From NCBI GenBank assembly GCA_013390605.1, contig JACAUB010000001.1, forward strand, positions 488,582 to 552,581: 64,000 nt of DNA. Direction: 5' to 3'. Source of the stretch: Bacteroidota bacterium (GTDB lineage Bacteria > Bacteroidota > Bacteroidia > Bacteroidales > Cfx3-03). Shown one piece after another: positions 16,773-25,642 of the stretch (position 1 is the first letter of the stretch; the number at the start of each line of letters is the position of its first letter). Both the position numbers and the translations under genes were made by a program. Below the pieces are notes generated by a model that saw only the letters and a list, made by a program, of their open reading frames with translations, was not told the origin of the DNA and did not search any database.

Positions 16773-18707
16773 ATGGATCAAAAGAAAGACGAAAAGTTGT
16801 TCACTGAATTTCCTGCGGTTACTACTGCTCAATGGGAAGCTAAGATCCGGGAAGACTTAAAAGGTGCCGATTACGAGAAAAGACTTGTATGGAAAACGTA
16901 TGAAGGTTTTAAAGTTAAGCCCTATTATAGAGCTGAAGACCTTTCATCGTTGAGCTACCTAAAGGCTAATCCGGGCGAATATCCTTATGTACGGGGTAAT
17001 CAAACCAAATGTAACGAATGGGAAATTCGTCAGGACATTGACGAGGCAGATGTTGTAAAAGCGAATGCTATTGCCGTTAATGCGCTGGAACGCGGTGCTA
17101 CTGCCATCGGATTTAATGTTGAAAAGGTTGTTGCCGTTGAAGATTTAATTATCCTCTTAAAAGGCGTTGATACTAAAAAAGCAGCATTGCATTTTTATTC
17201 ATCGCCCAATTGGGTTGAATTTGCAAGGTTATTAGTACCTGCATTAAAAAAGCTGGGTGTTGATGCAAAGAGTATTACCGGCTCTTTCGACTTCGACCCT
17301 ATTAGTTATCTGTTGCTTTATGGCGACTTTTATTATTCTCAGGAAGTAGACATGGCTCAGGCGGCCGAACTACTTGCCTTCGTTGCTGCTGAATTGCCTA
17401 AATTCAAAGCAATTACAATTAATGGTGATTTCTTTCACAACGCTGCCGCTACCTCAGTTCAGGAACTGGCCTTTAGCTTAAACAGTGCTGCCGAATACAT
17501 CACTTTCTTAACAGATGCAGGTTTCTCTGTTGATGAAGTAGCCAGTCGTATGAACCTCTGTTTTGGCATCGGTTCTAACTATTTTATGGAAATCGCTAAA
17601 ATAAGAGCTGCTCGTTACCTTTGGGCTAAAATGGTTGAACAGTTTAAGGGTGCAACCGACGAAGCTAAAAAGATCTATATTCACTGTACCACCTCTATCT
17701 GGAACAAGACAATTTACGATTCACATGTAAATATTCTTCGTACAACCACTGAAGCGATGAGTGCAGCTATTGGAGGAGCAGATTCTATTACTGTTCTTCC
17801 TTTTGATGTTACCTATAAAGAATCAGATGAGTTTTCTCAACGTATTGCCCGTAACCAACAGGTGATTCTGAAGGAAGAGGTTTATCTGGATAAAATTGTT
17901 GACCCTGCTGCAGGTTCTTATTATGTTGAAAACCTTACTGACTCGCTGATTACACATGCATGGAATTTGTTCCTTGCTACTGAAGAAAAGGGTGGTATGA
18001 TTGAAGCTGTTAAATCTGCATTTGTTCAGGAAGAGATTGCAAAGGTTGCAGTCGAAAAATCAAAAGATATTGCAAATCGTAAGGTTTCTATTTTGGGTAC
18101 AAATCAATATCCAAATACGAAAGAATTGATGCTTGACAAAATAGAAGAAGAGGAAGATTTTGACAATGAAGAGGTTGAAGAAGATGATGAAAAAGGCCCA
18201 TCTTACGAGCCGTTGTTCCTCTTCCGGGGATCTGAAGATTTTGAAGATGTACGTCTTGCTACTGAAACATACATTGCCGATGGAAATCCTTGTCCTAAGG
18301 TATTCTTACTAACAATTGGTGATCTGGCTATGCGTAAAGCACGCGCCGGATTTAGTACCAATTTCTTTGGTGTCGCCGGATTTGATGTTGTTGATAATCC
18401 AGGGTTTAAAACAGCCGAGGAGGGTGTTAAAGCCGCATTGGCTTCAAATGCTAAGGTTGTGGTTGTCTGCAGTTCAGATGACGAGTATGCCGAATTTGGT
18501 ACTGCTGTTGCTAAAATGATCAAGAATGTTAATGATCAGATTATTGTTCTCGTTGCAGGTTACCCTAAAGAAATTGTAGAAAACTTGAAGGAAGCCGGTG
18601 TAGACGACTTTATACATGTTCGTGTTAACACCCTTGAGTTTTTAAGCGATCTACAGTTAGTACTCGGTGTAACCGAAGAAGATGAATACGAAGATGATAA
18701 GGATTAA
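16773..18707 (+). CDS. mutA: Methylmalonyl-CoA mutase, small (beta) subunit
   Basis: 644 aa from [14 protein letters not shown] at 16773; the frame opens at 16716 but family members start at this Met. The mutase barrel spans about 20-440, and a C-terminal B12-binding-like fold about 500-640. The cobalamin-ligating DxHxxG is absent (the segment reads [15 protein letters not shown]), as expected for the non-catalytic subunit. A very acidic linker ([18 protein letters not shown]) joins the two domains and the C-terminus is also acidic ([10 protein letters not shown]). The heterodimer with MutB interconverts succinyl-CoA and (R)-methylmalonyl-CoA. mutB follows after 41 nt. Confidence 0.95.
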   Translation: MDQKKDEKLFTEFPAVTTAQWEAKIREDLKGADYEKRLVWKTYEGFKVKPYYRAEDLSSLSYLKANPGEYPYVRGNQTKCNEWEIRQDIDEADVVKANAIAVNALERGATAIGFNVEKVVAVEDLIILLKGVDTKKAALHFYSSPNWVEFARLLVPALKKLGVDAKSITGSFDFDPISYLLLYGDFYYSQEVDMAQAAELLAFVAAELPKFKAITINGDFFHNAAATSVQELAFSLNSAAEYITFLTDAGFSVDEVASRMNLCFGIGSNYFMEIAKIRAARYLWAKMVEQFKGATDEAKKIYIHCTTSIWNKTIYDSHVNILRTTTEAMSAAIGGADSITVLPFDVTYKESDEFSQRIARNQQVILKEEVYLDKIVDPAAGSYYVENLTDSLITHAWNLFLATEEKGGMIEAVKSAFVQEEIAKVAVEKSKDIANRKVSILGTNQYPNTKELMLDKIEEEEDFDNEEVEEDDEKGPSYEPLFLFRGSEDFEDVRLATETYIADGNPCPKVFLLTIGDLAMRKARAGFSTNFFGVAGFDVVDNPGFKTAEEGVKAALASNAKVVVVCSSDDEYAEFGTAVAKMIKNVNDQIIVLVAGYPKEIVENLKEAGVDDFIHVRVNTLEFLSDLQLVLGVTEEDEYEDDKD

Positions 18708-18748
18708 TTAATCCTTGCAATGTTGTACAATATCAAAACAAAGACGTA

Positions 18749-20899
18749 ATGCGACCCGATTTTAAAAAAACAGATATAAAGACTCACGTTGCTGTGAAAG
18801 ACAGTGAACAGTGGGCAAAAGATGCCGGTATCGCAGCCGATTGGATGACTAATGAGCAAATTGCAGTTAAACCAGTTTATGGTGAAGCTGATCTTGCAAA
18901 TATGGAACATCTTAATTATGCTGCCGGTTTACCTCCTTTTCTACGTGGCCCTTATTCTACCATGTATGTAATGAAACCATGGACTATTCGTCAGTATGCT
19001 GGTTTCTCTACTGCCGAAGAATCTAATGCTTTCTATCGTCGAAACCTTGCCGCCGGACAAAAAGGTTTATCGGTTGCTTTCGACCTTGCTACACATCGTG
19101 GATACGATTCCGATCACGAACGTGTAGTTGGTGATGTAGGTAAAGCAGGTGTGGCTATCGATTCTATTCTCGATATGAAGATCCTCTTCGACCAGATTCC
19201 TCTTGATAAGATGTCGGTTTCGATGACCATGAACGGAGCTGTGCTTCCTATTCTGGCATTTTATATTGTTGCTGCCGAAGAACAGGGCGTTTCGATGGAT
19301 AAATTAAGTGGTACCATTCAGAATGATATTCTGAAAGAGTTTATGGTGCGCAATACCTATATTTATCCACCACTTCCTTCTGTAAAAATCATTGCCGATA
19401 TCTTTGAATTTACTTCAAAGAATATGAAGAAGTTTAACTCAATTAGTATCTCCGGATATCACATGCAGGAAGCCGGTGCTACCAACGATATTGAGTTAGC
19501 TTATACCTTGGCTGATGGACTTGAATATCTGCGTACAGGTATTGCTGCCGGTATTCCGGTTGATGCATTTGCTCCTCGCTTATCGTTCTTCTGGGCTATT
19601 GGAACGAACCATTTTATGGAGATCGCCAAAATGCGTGCCGCTCGTATGCTATGGGCTAAGCTGGTAAGCCAGTTTAATCCAAAAGACCCAAAGTCGATGG
19701 CTTTGCGCACACACTCTCAGACATCGGGTTGGAGTTTAACTGAACAAGATCCGTTTAATAATATCACCAGAACGGCAGTTGAAGCACTGGGTGCAGAAAT
19801 GGGTCATACTCAGTCGTTGCACACCAATGCGCTCGACGAAGCTATTGCTTTACCTACCGATTTTTCTGCTCGTATAGCGCGTAACACACAGATTTATTTA
19901 CAAGAAGAAACCAATACCTGTAAAGTTGTTGATCCATGGGCCGGTTCATATTATGTTGAATCGCTTACCAATGAATTGGCACACAAAGCATGGGGGTTGA
20001 TTCAGGAAGTAGAAGCACTGGGTGGTATGGCGAAAGCTATCGAAACCGGATTGCCAAAAATGCGTATCGAAGAAGCATCTGCACGTCGTCAGGCACGTAT
20101 TGATGCCAGCAGAGACACCATTGTCGGTATTAATAAATATCGATTGGCAAAAGAAGATCCAATTGAAACACTTGAGGTTGATAATACTGCTGTACGCGAA
20201 TCTCAAATTAAGCGTTTACAAAAATTGAAGGCCGAACGTAATAACGAAGAGGTCGTTTTAGCATTGGATGCACTGACCCGTTGTGCCGAAACCCAAGAAG
20301 GCAACTTACTGGAGCTCGCTATTGACGCTGCTCGTAAACGTGCCAGTCTGGGCGAAATTAGTACTGCACTCGAAAAAGTATATGGGAGGTATAAAGCTGT
20401 GATTCGTTCAATTTCCGGAGTATATTCTGCTGAATCAAATGACAATGACGCATTCAAGGATGCTGTTATCATGGCAGATCAATTTGCTGAAACCGAAGGA
20501 CGTCGTCCTCGTATCATGATTGCAAAGATGGGACAAGATGGTCACGACCGTGGTGCAAAGGTTGTTGCTACCGGTTATGCCGATATAGGTTTCGATGTTG
20601 ATATGGGCCCCCTGTTCCAGACACCAGCCGAAGCTGCCCGTCAGGCTGTAGAAAATGATGTTCATGTTTTAGGTGTATCTAGTCTTGCTGCAGGCCACAA
20701 AACTTTAGTCCCTCAAGTTATCGATGAGCTGAAAAAACTGGGTCGCGAAGATATTATGGTGATTGTTGGAGGCGTAATTCCTGCACAGGACTATGATTTT
20801 CTTTACAAGGCAGGTGCAGTAGCTATTTTTGGTCCTGGATCAAAAATTCCTGAATGTGCGATCAAGATTCTTGAAATTTTGATTGACACCAGAAAATAA
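18749..20899 (+). CDS. mutB: Methylmalonyl-CoA mutase, large (alpha) catalytic subunit
   Basis: 716 aa, the normal length. The TIM-barrel half contains [28 protein letters not shown] and [25 protein letters not shown], which line the CoA and substrate pocket. The C-terminal cobalamin domain has the base-off ligand motif [20 protein letters not shown] (about 590-610) and the later [22 protein letters not shown]. With MutA it performs the adenosylcobalamin-dependent rearrangement used in propionate formation or breakdown. It ends at a clear terminator. The carboxyltransferase gene mmdA at 43.5-45 kb supplies the next step. Confidence 0.97.
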   Translation: MRPDFKKTDIKTHVAVKDSEQWAKDAGIAADWMTNEQIAVKPVYGEADLANMEHLNYAAGLPPFLRGPYSTMYVMKPWTIRQYAGFSTAEESNAFYRRNLAAGQKGLSVAFDLATHRGYDSDHERVVGDVGKAGVAIDSILDMKILFDQIPLDKMSVSMTMNGAVLPILAFYIVAAEEQGVSMDKLSGTIQNDILKEFMVRNTYIYPPLPSVKIIADIFEFTSKNMKKFNSISISGYHMQEAGATNDIELAYTLADGLEYLRTGIAAGIPVDAFAPRLSFFWAIGTNHFMEIAKMRAARMLWAKLVSQFNPKDPKSMALRTHSQTSGWSLTEQDPFNNITRTAVEALGAEMGHTQSLHTNALDEAIALPTDFSARIARNTQIYLQEETNTCKVVDPWAGSYYVESLTNELAHKAWGLIQEVEALGGMAKAIETGLPKMRIEEASARRQARIDASRDTIVGINKYRLAKEDPIETLEVDNTAVRESQIKRLQKLKAERNNEEVVLALDALTRCAETQEGNLLELAIDAARKRASLGEISTALEKVYGRYKAVIRSISGVYSAESNDNDAFKDAVIMADQFAETEGRRPRIMIAKMGQDGHDRGAKVVATGYADIGFDVDMGPLFQTPAEAARQAVENDVHVLGVSSLAAGHKTLVPQVIDELKKLGREDIMVIVGGVIPAQDYDFLYKAGAVAIFGPGSKIPECAIKILEILIDTRK

Positions 20900-21287
20900 T
20901 TTTTTCTGATCATATTGAACGAGGCTATCCTGAAAGGGGTGGCCTCGTTTTGTTTTATATACCATTAATCTATCCTTCTCTTATATCACTTCAAATTTAT
21001 CCATACAACTTTTCTGATAAGTAGCCCATATACAGATTTTATTCAGGGTATATTCAGGGGTTTCTCACCCTCTAGAGGTGCGGAAAGGGTGGGGATACCC
21101 TGGATATAGGGTGCATATGGGGTGGAGATACCCTTCGTTATGGAAGTGAAATTTCATAGTAATACCCAAGTTGTATCCTCAATGTTAGGGATAAGAGTCA
21201 GAGGGAAAAAATGTATAAAAAATTGATCGTGGTGTTTTCTTTAACTGAAATCGGGTTTATCTTCCGGTTACAAAGTAGTCTCTGTAT
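20900..21287. other. Intergenic region with terminator and G-rich repeats
   Basis: After the mutB terminator, this gene-free region holds two near-identical 14-mers, GGGTGGGGATACCC (21087-21100) and GGGTGGAGATACCC (21120-21133), plus two copies of ATTCAGGG(G) at about 21040-21060. Its G content is much higher than in neighbouring spacers. No ORF or known RNA motif was recognised. Confidence 0.4.
20918..20949 (+). terminator. Terminator of mutA-mutB
   Basis: AACGAGGC (20918-20925) pairs with GCCTCGTT (20942-20949); inner pairs extend the stem, and TTTGTTTT follows. Confidence 0.8.
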
Positions 21288-21824
21288 TTATTTCGGCTCG
21301 CTAAGAATTCCGATCAATGGAATGATTTGCTGTTCGTTGAATTGCTTTTCTTTAAAATGTTTGACGAATTCGCGATTAATCAGATAAAGCCGACTCATAA
21401 AAGTATCTTCAGGATAGGTGTTTTCATCGGTAAACTCAACATCTTCTGCATCGGTAAAGTTTAGTTCGCAATAGGCTAGCTCCATATCATCACCATCATC
21501 ATTTAAAAAGAGCATGGGTAATCCGTGTGTACGACAAATAACCGGCCGCGAAGGATAGATAGTACAGGCGTGATCTTTTAAGAATGTACAGGGATCATCT
21601 CTGTCAGTGATGGTTGAGATTTCAGGAACTCCAGCAGGAGTCAACTCATTGAGTATGGCATAATATTCTACCGGAAGAATGTTGAGATTAAGACAGCATT
21701 TATCACATCCTTTTTTGCATTCGAGATGTTTATGGTGTTCGGATGAAAGCTTATTACTCAATTCATCAATTTCGAGACGAAGTGCATAATAAAGATCGAT
21801 CTGTTTTTTGGCTGCTGCATTCAT
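21288..21824 (-). CDS. YkgJ-family cysteine-cluster protein (putative zinc/iron chelator)
   Basis: 178 aa. The CxxxCxxCC cluster (ECKKGCDKCCLNLNILPVEY, near 37-56) and the later CTFLKDHACTIYPSRPVICRTHG (near 98-120) define the YkgJ/CxxCxxCC family, which binds Zn or an Fe-S cluster. Its biological role is not settled. Monocistronic, divergent from rplM; the -7 box at 21877-21884 gives a leader of about 47 nt and supports the ATG used. Confidence 0.85.
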   Translation of the reverse strand: MNAAAKKQIDLYYALRLEIDELSNKLSSEHHKHLECKKGCDKCCLNLNILPVEYYAILNELTPAGVPEISTITDRDDPCTFLKDHACTIYPSRPVICRTHGLPMLFLNDDGDDMELAYCELNFTDAEDVEFTDENTYPEDTFMSRLYLINREFVKHFKEKQFNEQQIIPLIGILSEPK

Positions 21825-21876
21825 GAGTAGAGTTAAAATTGCTAGACCCCTAGCGGTAAATGATTTTATTTTTTTG

Positions 21877-21884
21877 CAAAAATA
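21877..21884 (-). promoter_or_regulatory. -7 box of the YkgJ-family gene
   Basis: TATTTTTG on the minus strand fits TAnnTTTG. Confidence 0.5.
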
Positions 21885-22000
21885 AGTGAAGAAATTATGC
21901 TAAGCGAAGGAGGTAAAAGTTATTTTTGTAGTGATAAAGCCTTATCGTGCTTGAACTGGCCTACCAATTAGCGTATTATCAATAAAATATTGTTGATAAA

Positions 22001-22032
22001 TTTGTTAAAACGATTTTTCATTGCTACCTTTG
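22001..22032 (+). promoter_or_regulatory. Promoter of the ribosomal protein operon
   Basis: A near-ideal Bacteroidota promoter: TTTG at 22001-22004, a 20-nt spacer, TACCTTTG at 22025-22032. It implies a leader of about 44 nt to the rplM ATG at 22082 and argues against the earlier in-frame ATG at 22052. Confidence 0.8.
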
Positions 22033-22081
22033 CACCCCTTTATTGGGATAAATGTTTTATTGCAACAATTTAAAAAAGCCG

Positions 22082-22537
22082 ATGAATACTTTAAGCTACA
22101 AAACAGTTTCTGCTACAAAAGAAACAGCCGACAAACAATGGTTGGTTATTGACGCAGAGGGCGAAGTGTTAGGACGACTGGCTTCAAAGGTTGCTAATTT
22201 GTTGAGAGGTAAGCACAAAACATGCTATACCCCTCATGCAGATTGTGGCGACTATGTTATCGTTATCAACTCCGAGAAGGTTCGCCTGACCGGTAAGAAG
22301 TTGACCGATAAGCAGTACATCCATCACACTGGCCATCCGGGAGGACAGCGCGCTCGTACTCCACGTCAGTTACTTGCAACCAAACCTTTTGCCCTTGTTG
22401 AAGAGGCAGTAAGAGGAATGTTACCAAAAAACACATTGGGAAGAGAATTATTCAGAAACCTGAAGGTGTTTGTAGGTCCTGAGCATAATCATGAAGCTCA
22501 GCAGCCCAAAACAATTAAATTTAACGAAATTAAGTAA
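22082..22537 (+). CDS. rplM: 50S ribosomal protein L13
   Basis: 151 aa from MNTLSYKTVSATKETADK; the in-frame ATG at 22052 is too close to the promoter. Contains the L13 signature region WLVIDAEGEVLGRLASKVANLLRGKHK and ends with GPEHNHEAQQPKTIKFNEIK. L13 is an early assembly protein of the large subunit. First gene of L13-S9-S2-EF-Ts; rpsI follows after 5 nt. Confidence 0.97.
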   Translation: MNTLSYKTVSATKETADKQWLVIDAEGEVLGRLASKVANLLRGKHKTCYTPHADCGDYVIVINSEKVRLTGKKLTDKQYIHHTGHPGGQRARTPRQLLATKPFALVEEAVRGMLPKNTLGRELFRNLKVFVGPEHNHEAQQPKTIKFNEIK

Positions 22538-22542
22538 TCAGT

Positions 22543-22929
22543 ATGGAAGTCATCAATGCTTTAGGCAGAAGGAAGACTGCGGTTGCACGTATTTATTTGA
22601 AAGAAGGTTCAGGAAACATAATCGTTAATGGACGCGATTATAAAGAATATTTTCCTGTAGCTATTCTTCAGTATGTAGTTCGCCAGCCACTCGAAATTGC
22701 TAATGTTGTTGAGAAATACGACATTAAAGTAACTTTAGATGGTGGTGGATTTAAAGGACAGGCTGAAGCAGTTCGCCTTGCCATTTCACGCGCACTTGTA
22801 GAAATTAACGAAGAAATTCGCCCTGCTCTGAAATCAAAAGGTCTTATGCGACGCGATCCACGTATGGTTGAACGTAAGAAACCTGGTCAGAAAAAAGCCC
22901 GTAAGAGATTCCAGTTCAGCAAACGATAG
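22543..22929 (+). CDS. rpsI: 30S ribosomal protein S9
   Basis: 128 aa. Begins MEVINALGRRKTAVARIYL and ends in the invariant basic tail KKARKRFQFSKR that reaches the tRNA anticodon loop at the P site. Full length and translationally close to rplM. Confidence 0.97.
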   Translation: MEVINALGRRKTAVARIYLKEGSGNIIVNGRDYKEYFPVAILQYVVRQPLEIANVVEKYDIKVTLDGGGFKGQAEAVRLAISRALVEINEEIRPALKSKGLMRRDPRMVERKKPGQKKARKRFQFSKR

Positions 22930-22949
22930 TATTCGTTTGAAAGAAAAGG

Positions 22950-23025
22950 AAAGTTTAGTATCTAAATTGCTGAGACTTCTTTTTGAGAACTACTTAGCAA
23001 TTGTCACTAACAGAAGGTAAACTTT
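22950..23025 (+). promoter_or_regulatory. Nested stem-loop leader of rpsB
   Basis: In the 109-nt gap before rpsB an outer stem (AAAGTTTA 22950-22957 with TAAACTTT 23018-23025) encloses an inner 10-bp stem (22965-22974 with 22993-23002, one G-T). The ATG is 13 nt after the outer stem. Position and nesting suggest a translational control element for S2/EF-Ts, as known for rpsB leaders in Gammaproteobacteria; homology to those is not claimed. Confidence 0.45.
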
Positions 23026-23038
23026 AAGAAAAAAATTA

Positions 23039-23956
23039 ATGGCAAGAGTATCATTTGAAGAATTGCTGGACGCAGGTGTACATTTTGGTCACCTTAGGCG
23101 TAAATGGAATCCTAATATGGCTCCATATATATTTATGGAACGTAACGGCATCCATATTATCGACTTATACAAAACCATAGCTAAAGTCGATGAAGCTGCT
23201 GCAGCCTTGAAGCAGATTGCAAAATCAGGCAAGAAAATATTATTTGTAGCAACAAAAAAACAAGCTAAAGATATCGTTGCAGATCATGTCAAGAAAGTTG
23301 GCATGCCATATGTAACTGAGCGTTGGCCTGGTGGTATGTTGACAAACTTTGCAACTATCCGTAAGGCAGTTCGCAAAATGTCGACCATTGATAAATTGTT
23401 GAATACACCAAACTACACAAGTATCTCTAAACGTGAGCGTCTACAGATTTCTCGCGAAAGAGCTAAACTTGAAAAGAACTTAGGTTCTATTTCAGATTTG
23501 AATCGTTTACCCGCTGCATTATTTATAGTGGATATTTCGAAAGAACGTATTGCTATTGCTGAAGCTAGAAGATTGAACATCCCTACTTTCGCTATCGTTG
23601 ATACTAATTCAAATCCTAACCTTGTAGATTTTCCAATCCCTGCAAATGACGATGCTTCAAAAGCTATCTCTTTAATCGTATGGAAGATGATTGAAGCTAT
23701 TGAAGAAGGTCTGATGGAACGTAAAATTGATAAAGACAAACGTTCTGATGATGAGGGAGTTGATTCCGATAATAGTACTGAAGGTCGTGCTTACGACATT
23801 GATGATGAGGAAGATCCTGAACTGAAAAAACTTGCCAAACAAAAGGCAAATGATGAAGGTGAAGTGATGAAACGTCCTCGCAAACCTGCTGCTGGTGGTA
23901 ATCGCGGACCTGTTCGCAAGCCAGCTGGTGGTGGAGCTCCAAAGAAGAAATTTTAA
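23039..23956 (+). CDS. rpsB: 30S ribosomal protein S2
   Basis: 305 aa, longer than the usual 230-280. Core residues 1-230 match S2 (LLDAGVHFGHLRRKWNPNMAPYIFMERNGIHIIDLYKT, WPGGMLTNFATIRK, DTNSNPNLVDFPIPANDDA, each within the S2 fold). The C-terminal 75 residues are low-complexity: an acidic stretch (DDEGVDSDNST, IDDEEDPEL) followed by a basic Gly/Pro/Lys tail (PRKPAAGGNRGPVRKPAGGG). Extended S2 tails are common in Bacteroidota, where S1/S2 and the 30S platform differ from E. coli. Upstream of tsf by 18 nt, co-transcribed. Confidence 0.97.
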   Translation: MARVSFEELLDAGVHFGHLRRKWNPNMAPYIFMERNGIHIIDLYKTIAKVDEAAAALKQIAKSGKKILFVATKKQAKDIVADHVKKVGMPYVTERWPGGMLTNFATIRKAVRKMSTIDKLLNTPNYTSISKRERLQISRERAKLEKNLGSISDLNRLPAALFIVDISKERIAIAEARRLNIPTFAIVDTNSNPNLVDFPIPANDDASKAISLIVWKMIEAIEEGLMERKIDKDKRSDDEGVDSDNSTEGRAYDIDDEEDPELKKLAKQKANDEGEVMKRPRKPAAGGNRGPVRKPAGGGAPKKKF

Positions 23957-23974
23957 CTCTAAAGAGAGAATAAT

Positions 23975-24811
23975 ATGGCAAATATAACTGCTGCCGACGT
24001 TAACAAACTGCGCCAGATGACCGGTGCAGGAATGATGGATTGCAAAAATGCACTCAAAGAAAATGACGGCGATTTCGAAAAAGCAATTGAATTCCTTCGT
24101 AAAAAAGGTCAGAAATTAGCAAATAAACGTGCTGACAAAGACGCTAATGAAGGTATTGTTTTAGCTAAAACGAATGCTGATCAAACTTATGCAGCTGTAT
24201 TCATGTTAAACTGCGAGACTGATTTCGTTGGTAAAACTGATGATTTTGTAAATTTCGCTAAATCTATCATTGATCTTGCTGCTGAAAAAGCTCCAAAATC
24301 ATTGGATGAACTGAAAGCTTTAGACCTTAATGGCCATTCTGTTGAAGATAGCCTGACTGATTTGATTGGAAAGACTGGCGAAAAGATGGAGATTGCTCAT
24401 TTTGAAGTAATCGAAGCTCCTATCGTTTTCTCTTACAATCATCACGGTAATCGTTTAGCTACTATTCTTGGATTAAACAAGAAGGATGTTGCTGAAATAG
24501 CCGCTATCGGTCACGAAGTTGCTATGCAGATTGCTGCTATGGCTCCTATCGCTGTTGATAAGGATGATGTTGATCCTGAAACTATTCAAAAAGAAATCGA
24601 AATTGGTAAGGATGTAGCTCGTCAGGAAGGTAAACCTGAAGAGATGCTCGAGAAGATTGCTTTGGGTAAACTTAATAAATTCTACAAAGAGAATACGCTT
24701 CTTAATCAAGAGTCTATTAAGGACAACAAAGTTACGATTCGCGAGGTGCTTACTAAAGCAGATAAAGCACTTACCGTTACAGGTTTTAAACGTTTAATGC
24801 TTGGAGCATAA
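23975..24811 (+). CDS. tsf: Translation elongation factor Ts
   Basis: 278 aa, normal length. The N-terminal UBA-like module has LRQMTGAGMMDCKNALKEN; the core contains MLNCETDFVGKTDDF, the signature that inserts beside the EF-Tu nucleotide site. The dimerisation part and C-terminal module follow. It regenerates EF-Tu-GTP. Last gene of the operon, ended by a terminator at 24857-24883. Confidence 0.97.
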   Translation: MANITAADVNKLRQMTGAGMMDCKNALKENDGDFEKAIEFLRKKGQKLANKRADKDANEGIVLAKTNADQTYAAVFMLNCETDFVGKTDDFVNFAKSIIDLAAEKAPKSLDELKALDLNGHSVEDSLTDLIGKTGEKMEIAHFEVIEAPIVFSYNHHGNRLATILGLNKKDVAEIAAIGHEVAMQIAAMAPIAVDKDDVDPETIQKEIEIGKDVARQEGKPEEMLEKIALGKLNKFYKENTLLNQESIKDNKVTIREVLTKADKALTVTGFKRLMLGA

Positions 24812-24856
24812 CTCTCTAAGAATTAAATGTTGGTTATCTAATACAATAATAACTCG

Positions 24857-24883
24857 AGAGCGGACCTTTTTTAGGTTCGCTCT
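24857..24883 (+). terminator. Terminator of the ribosomal operon
   Basis: Arms 24857-24867 and 24873-24883 pair over 11 bp (one G-T) around TTTTT; a T-rich tail follows. Confidence 0.8.
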
Positions 24884-25057
24884 TGTTGCTTTTTATAGAA
24901 TGCGTTAGTTCATTCTTCTCCTTCATTTCGACTGAAAGGCTAAATCTGCTTGTAGCTGTTAATTATGAGATTCTTCCCTTTGGGCGAAGTAACGATCTTT
25001 TCATTTTCAATAGTTCCTTAATGCAGACGTTTGATTTTGATGTTCTAGAGCGAAAGC
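24884..25057. repeat. Spacer with short dispersed repeat
   Basis: Between the tsf and yqeY terminators. Holds TCATTTCGACTGAAAGG (24923-24939), the inverse of 14906-14922, with partial similarity extending on both sides. No gene is credible here; a 64-codon frame is present but has no homologue that I recognise and runs through the repeat. Confidence 0.45.
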
Positions 25058-25095
25058 AAAAAGCGCATTATCTGTAAAAAGATAATACGCTTTTT
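25058..25095. terminator. Bidirectional-type terminator after yqeY
   Basis: Arms 25058-25073 and 25080-25095 (16 bp, one mismatch) around a 6-nt loop, with A/T tracts on both outer sides. It lies 22 nt past the yqeY stop. Confidence 0.75.
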
Positions 25096-25117
25096 ATATA
25101 TTAGCTTAGTAGTGGAA

Positions 25118-25573
25118 TTAACCCTCTAGAATTGATTTAATGATTCCGGATATGGTTTTGTTATCAGCTTTCCCTGCAAGTTCTTTGGTTGCAGCACCCA
25201 TTACTTTACCCAGATCTTTGGGCTCTTTAGCACCAACACGGGTTATGATAGCGCTTATGATTGCTTTAACCTCTTCTTCGCTCATTTGAGCAGGAAGGTA
25301 TTTTTCAATGATAGCTGATTGAAATAATTCTTGATCTGCTAAATCCTGACGTCCTTGTTGTACATAGATTATAGCAGACTCTTTGCGTTGCTTTACAAGT
25401 TTCTGAAGCATTTTTAGCTCAACAGATTCAGGAATCTCACCGCTACTTGCATCTTTACCTGTTTTTTCGAGTAGTAAAGCTGCTTTAATAGCCCGTAAAG
25501 CCTCGAGTTTTTCTTTATCTCTGGCAAGCATGGCTTGCTTAATATCGTCGTTGATGAGCTTTTCCAGTTCCAT
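25118..25573 (-). CDS. GatB/YqeY-domain protein
   Basis: 151 aa, full length for the YqeY family. Helical, with LINDDIKQAMLARDKEKLEALRAIKAALLLEKTGKD at the N-terminus and KDLGKVMGAATKELAGKADNKTISGIIKSIL at the C-terminus, the tRNA-interacting tail domain shared with GatB. It lacks the amidotransferase catalytic domain; its role is not defined, though a tRNA-related one is presumed. It lies 69 nt downstream of ftsZ on the same strand and may be read through from the dcw cluster. Confidence 0.9.
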   Translation of the reverse strand: MELEKLINDDIKQAMLARDKEKLEALRAIKAALLLEKTGKDASSGEIPESVELKMLQKLVKQRKESAIIYVQQGRQDLADQELFQSAIIEKYLPAQMSEEEVKAIISAIITRVGAKEPKDLGKVMGAATKELAGKADNKTISGIIKSILEG

Positions 25574-25642
25574 ATTATGATTGTTTTATTGGTTATAACC
25601 AAACGATAGTTGGTGATTCATTAATACTTGAAAGAGTATTGA

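Noticed and set aside
24883..25077. Open frame of 64 codons in the spacer after tsf
   Set aside because: It lies between two terminators, covers the dispersed repeat and shows no recognisable domain or start signal.
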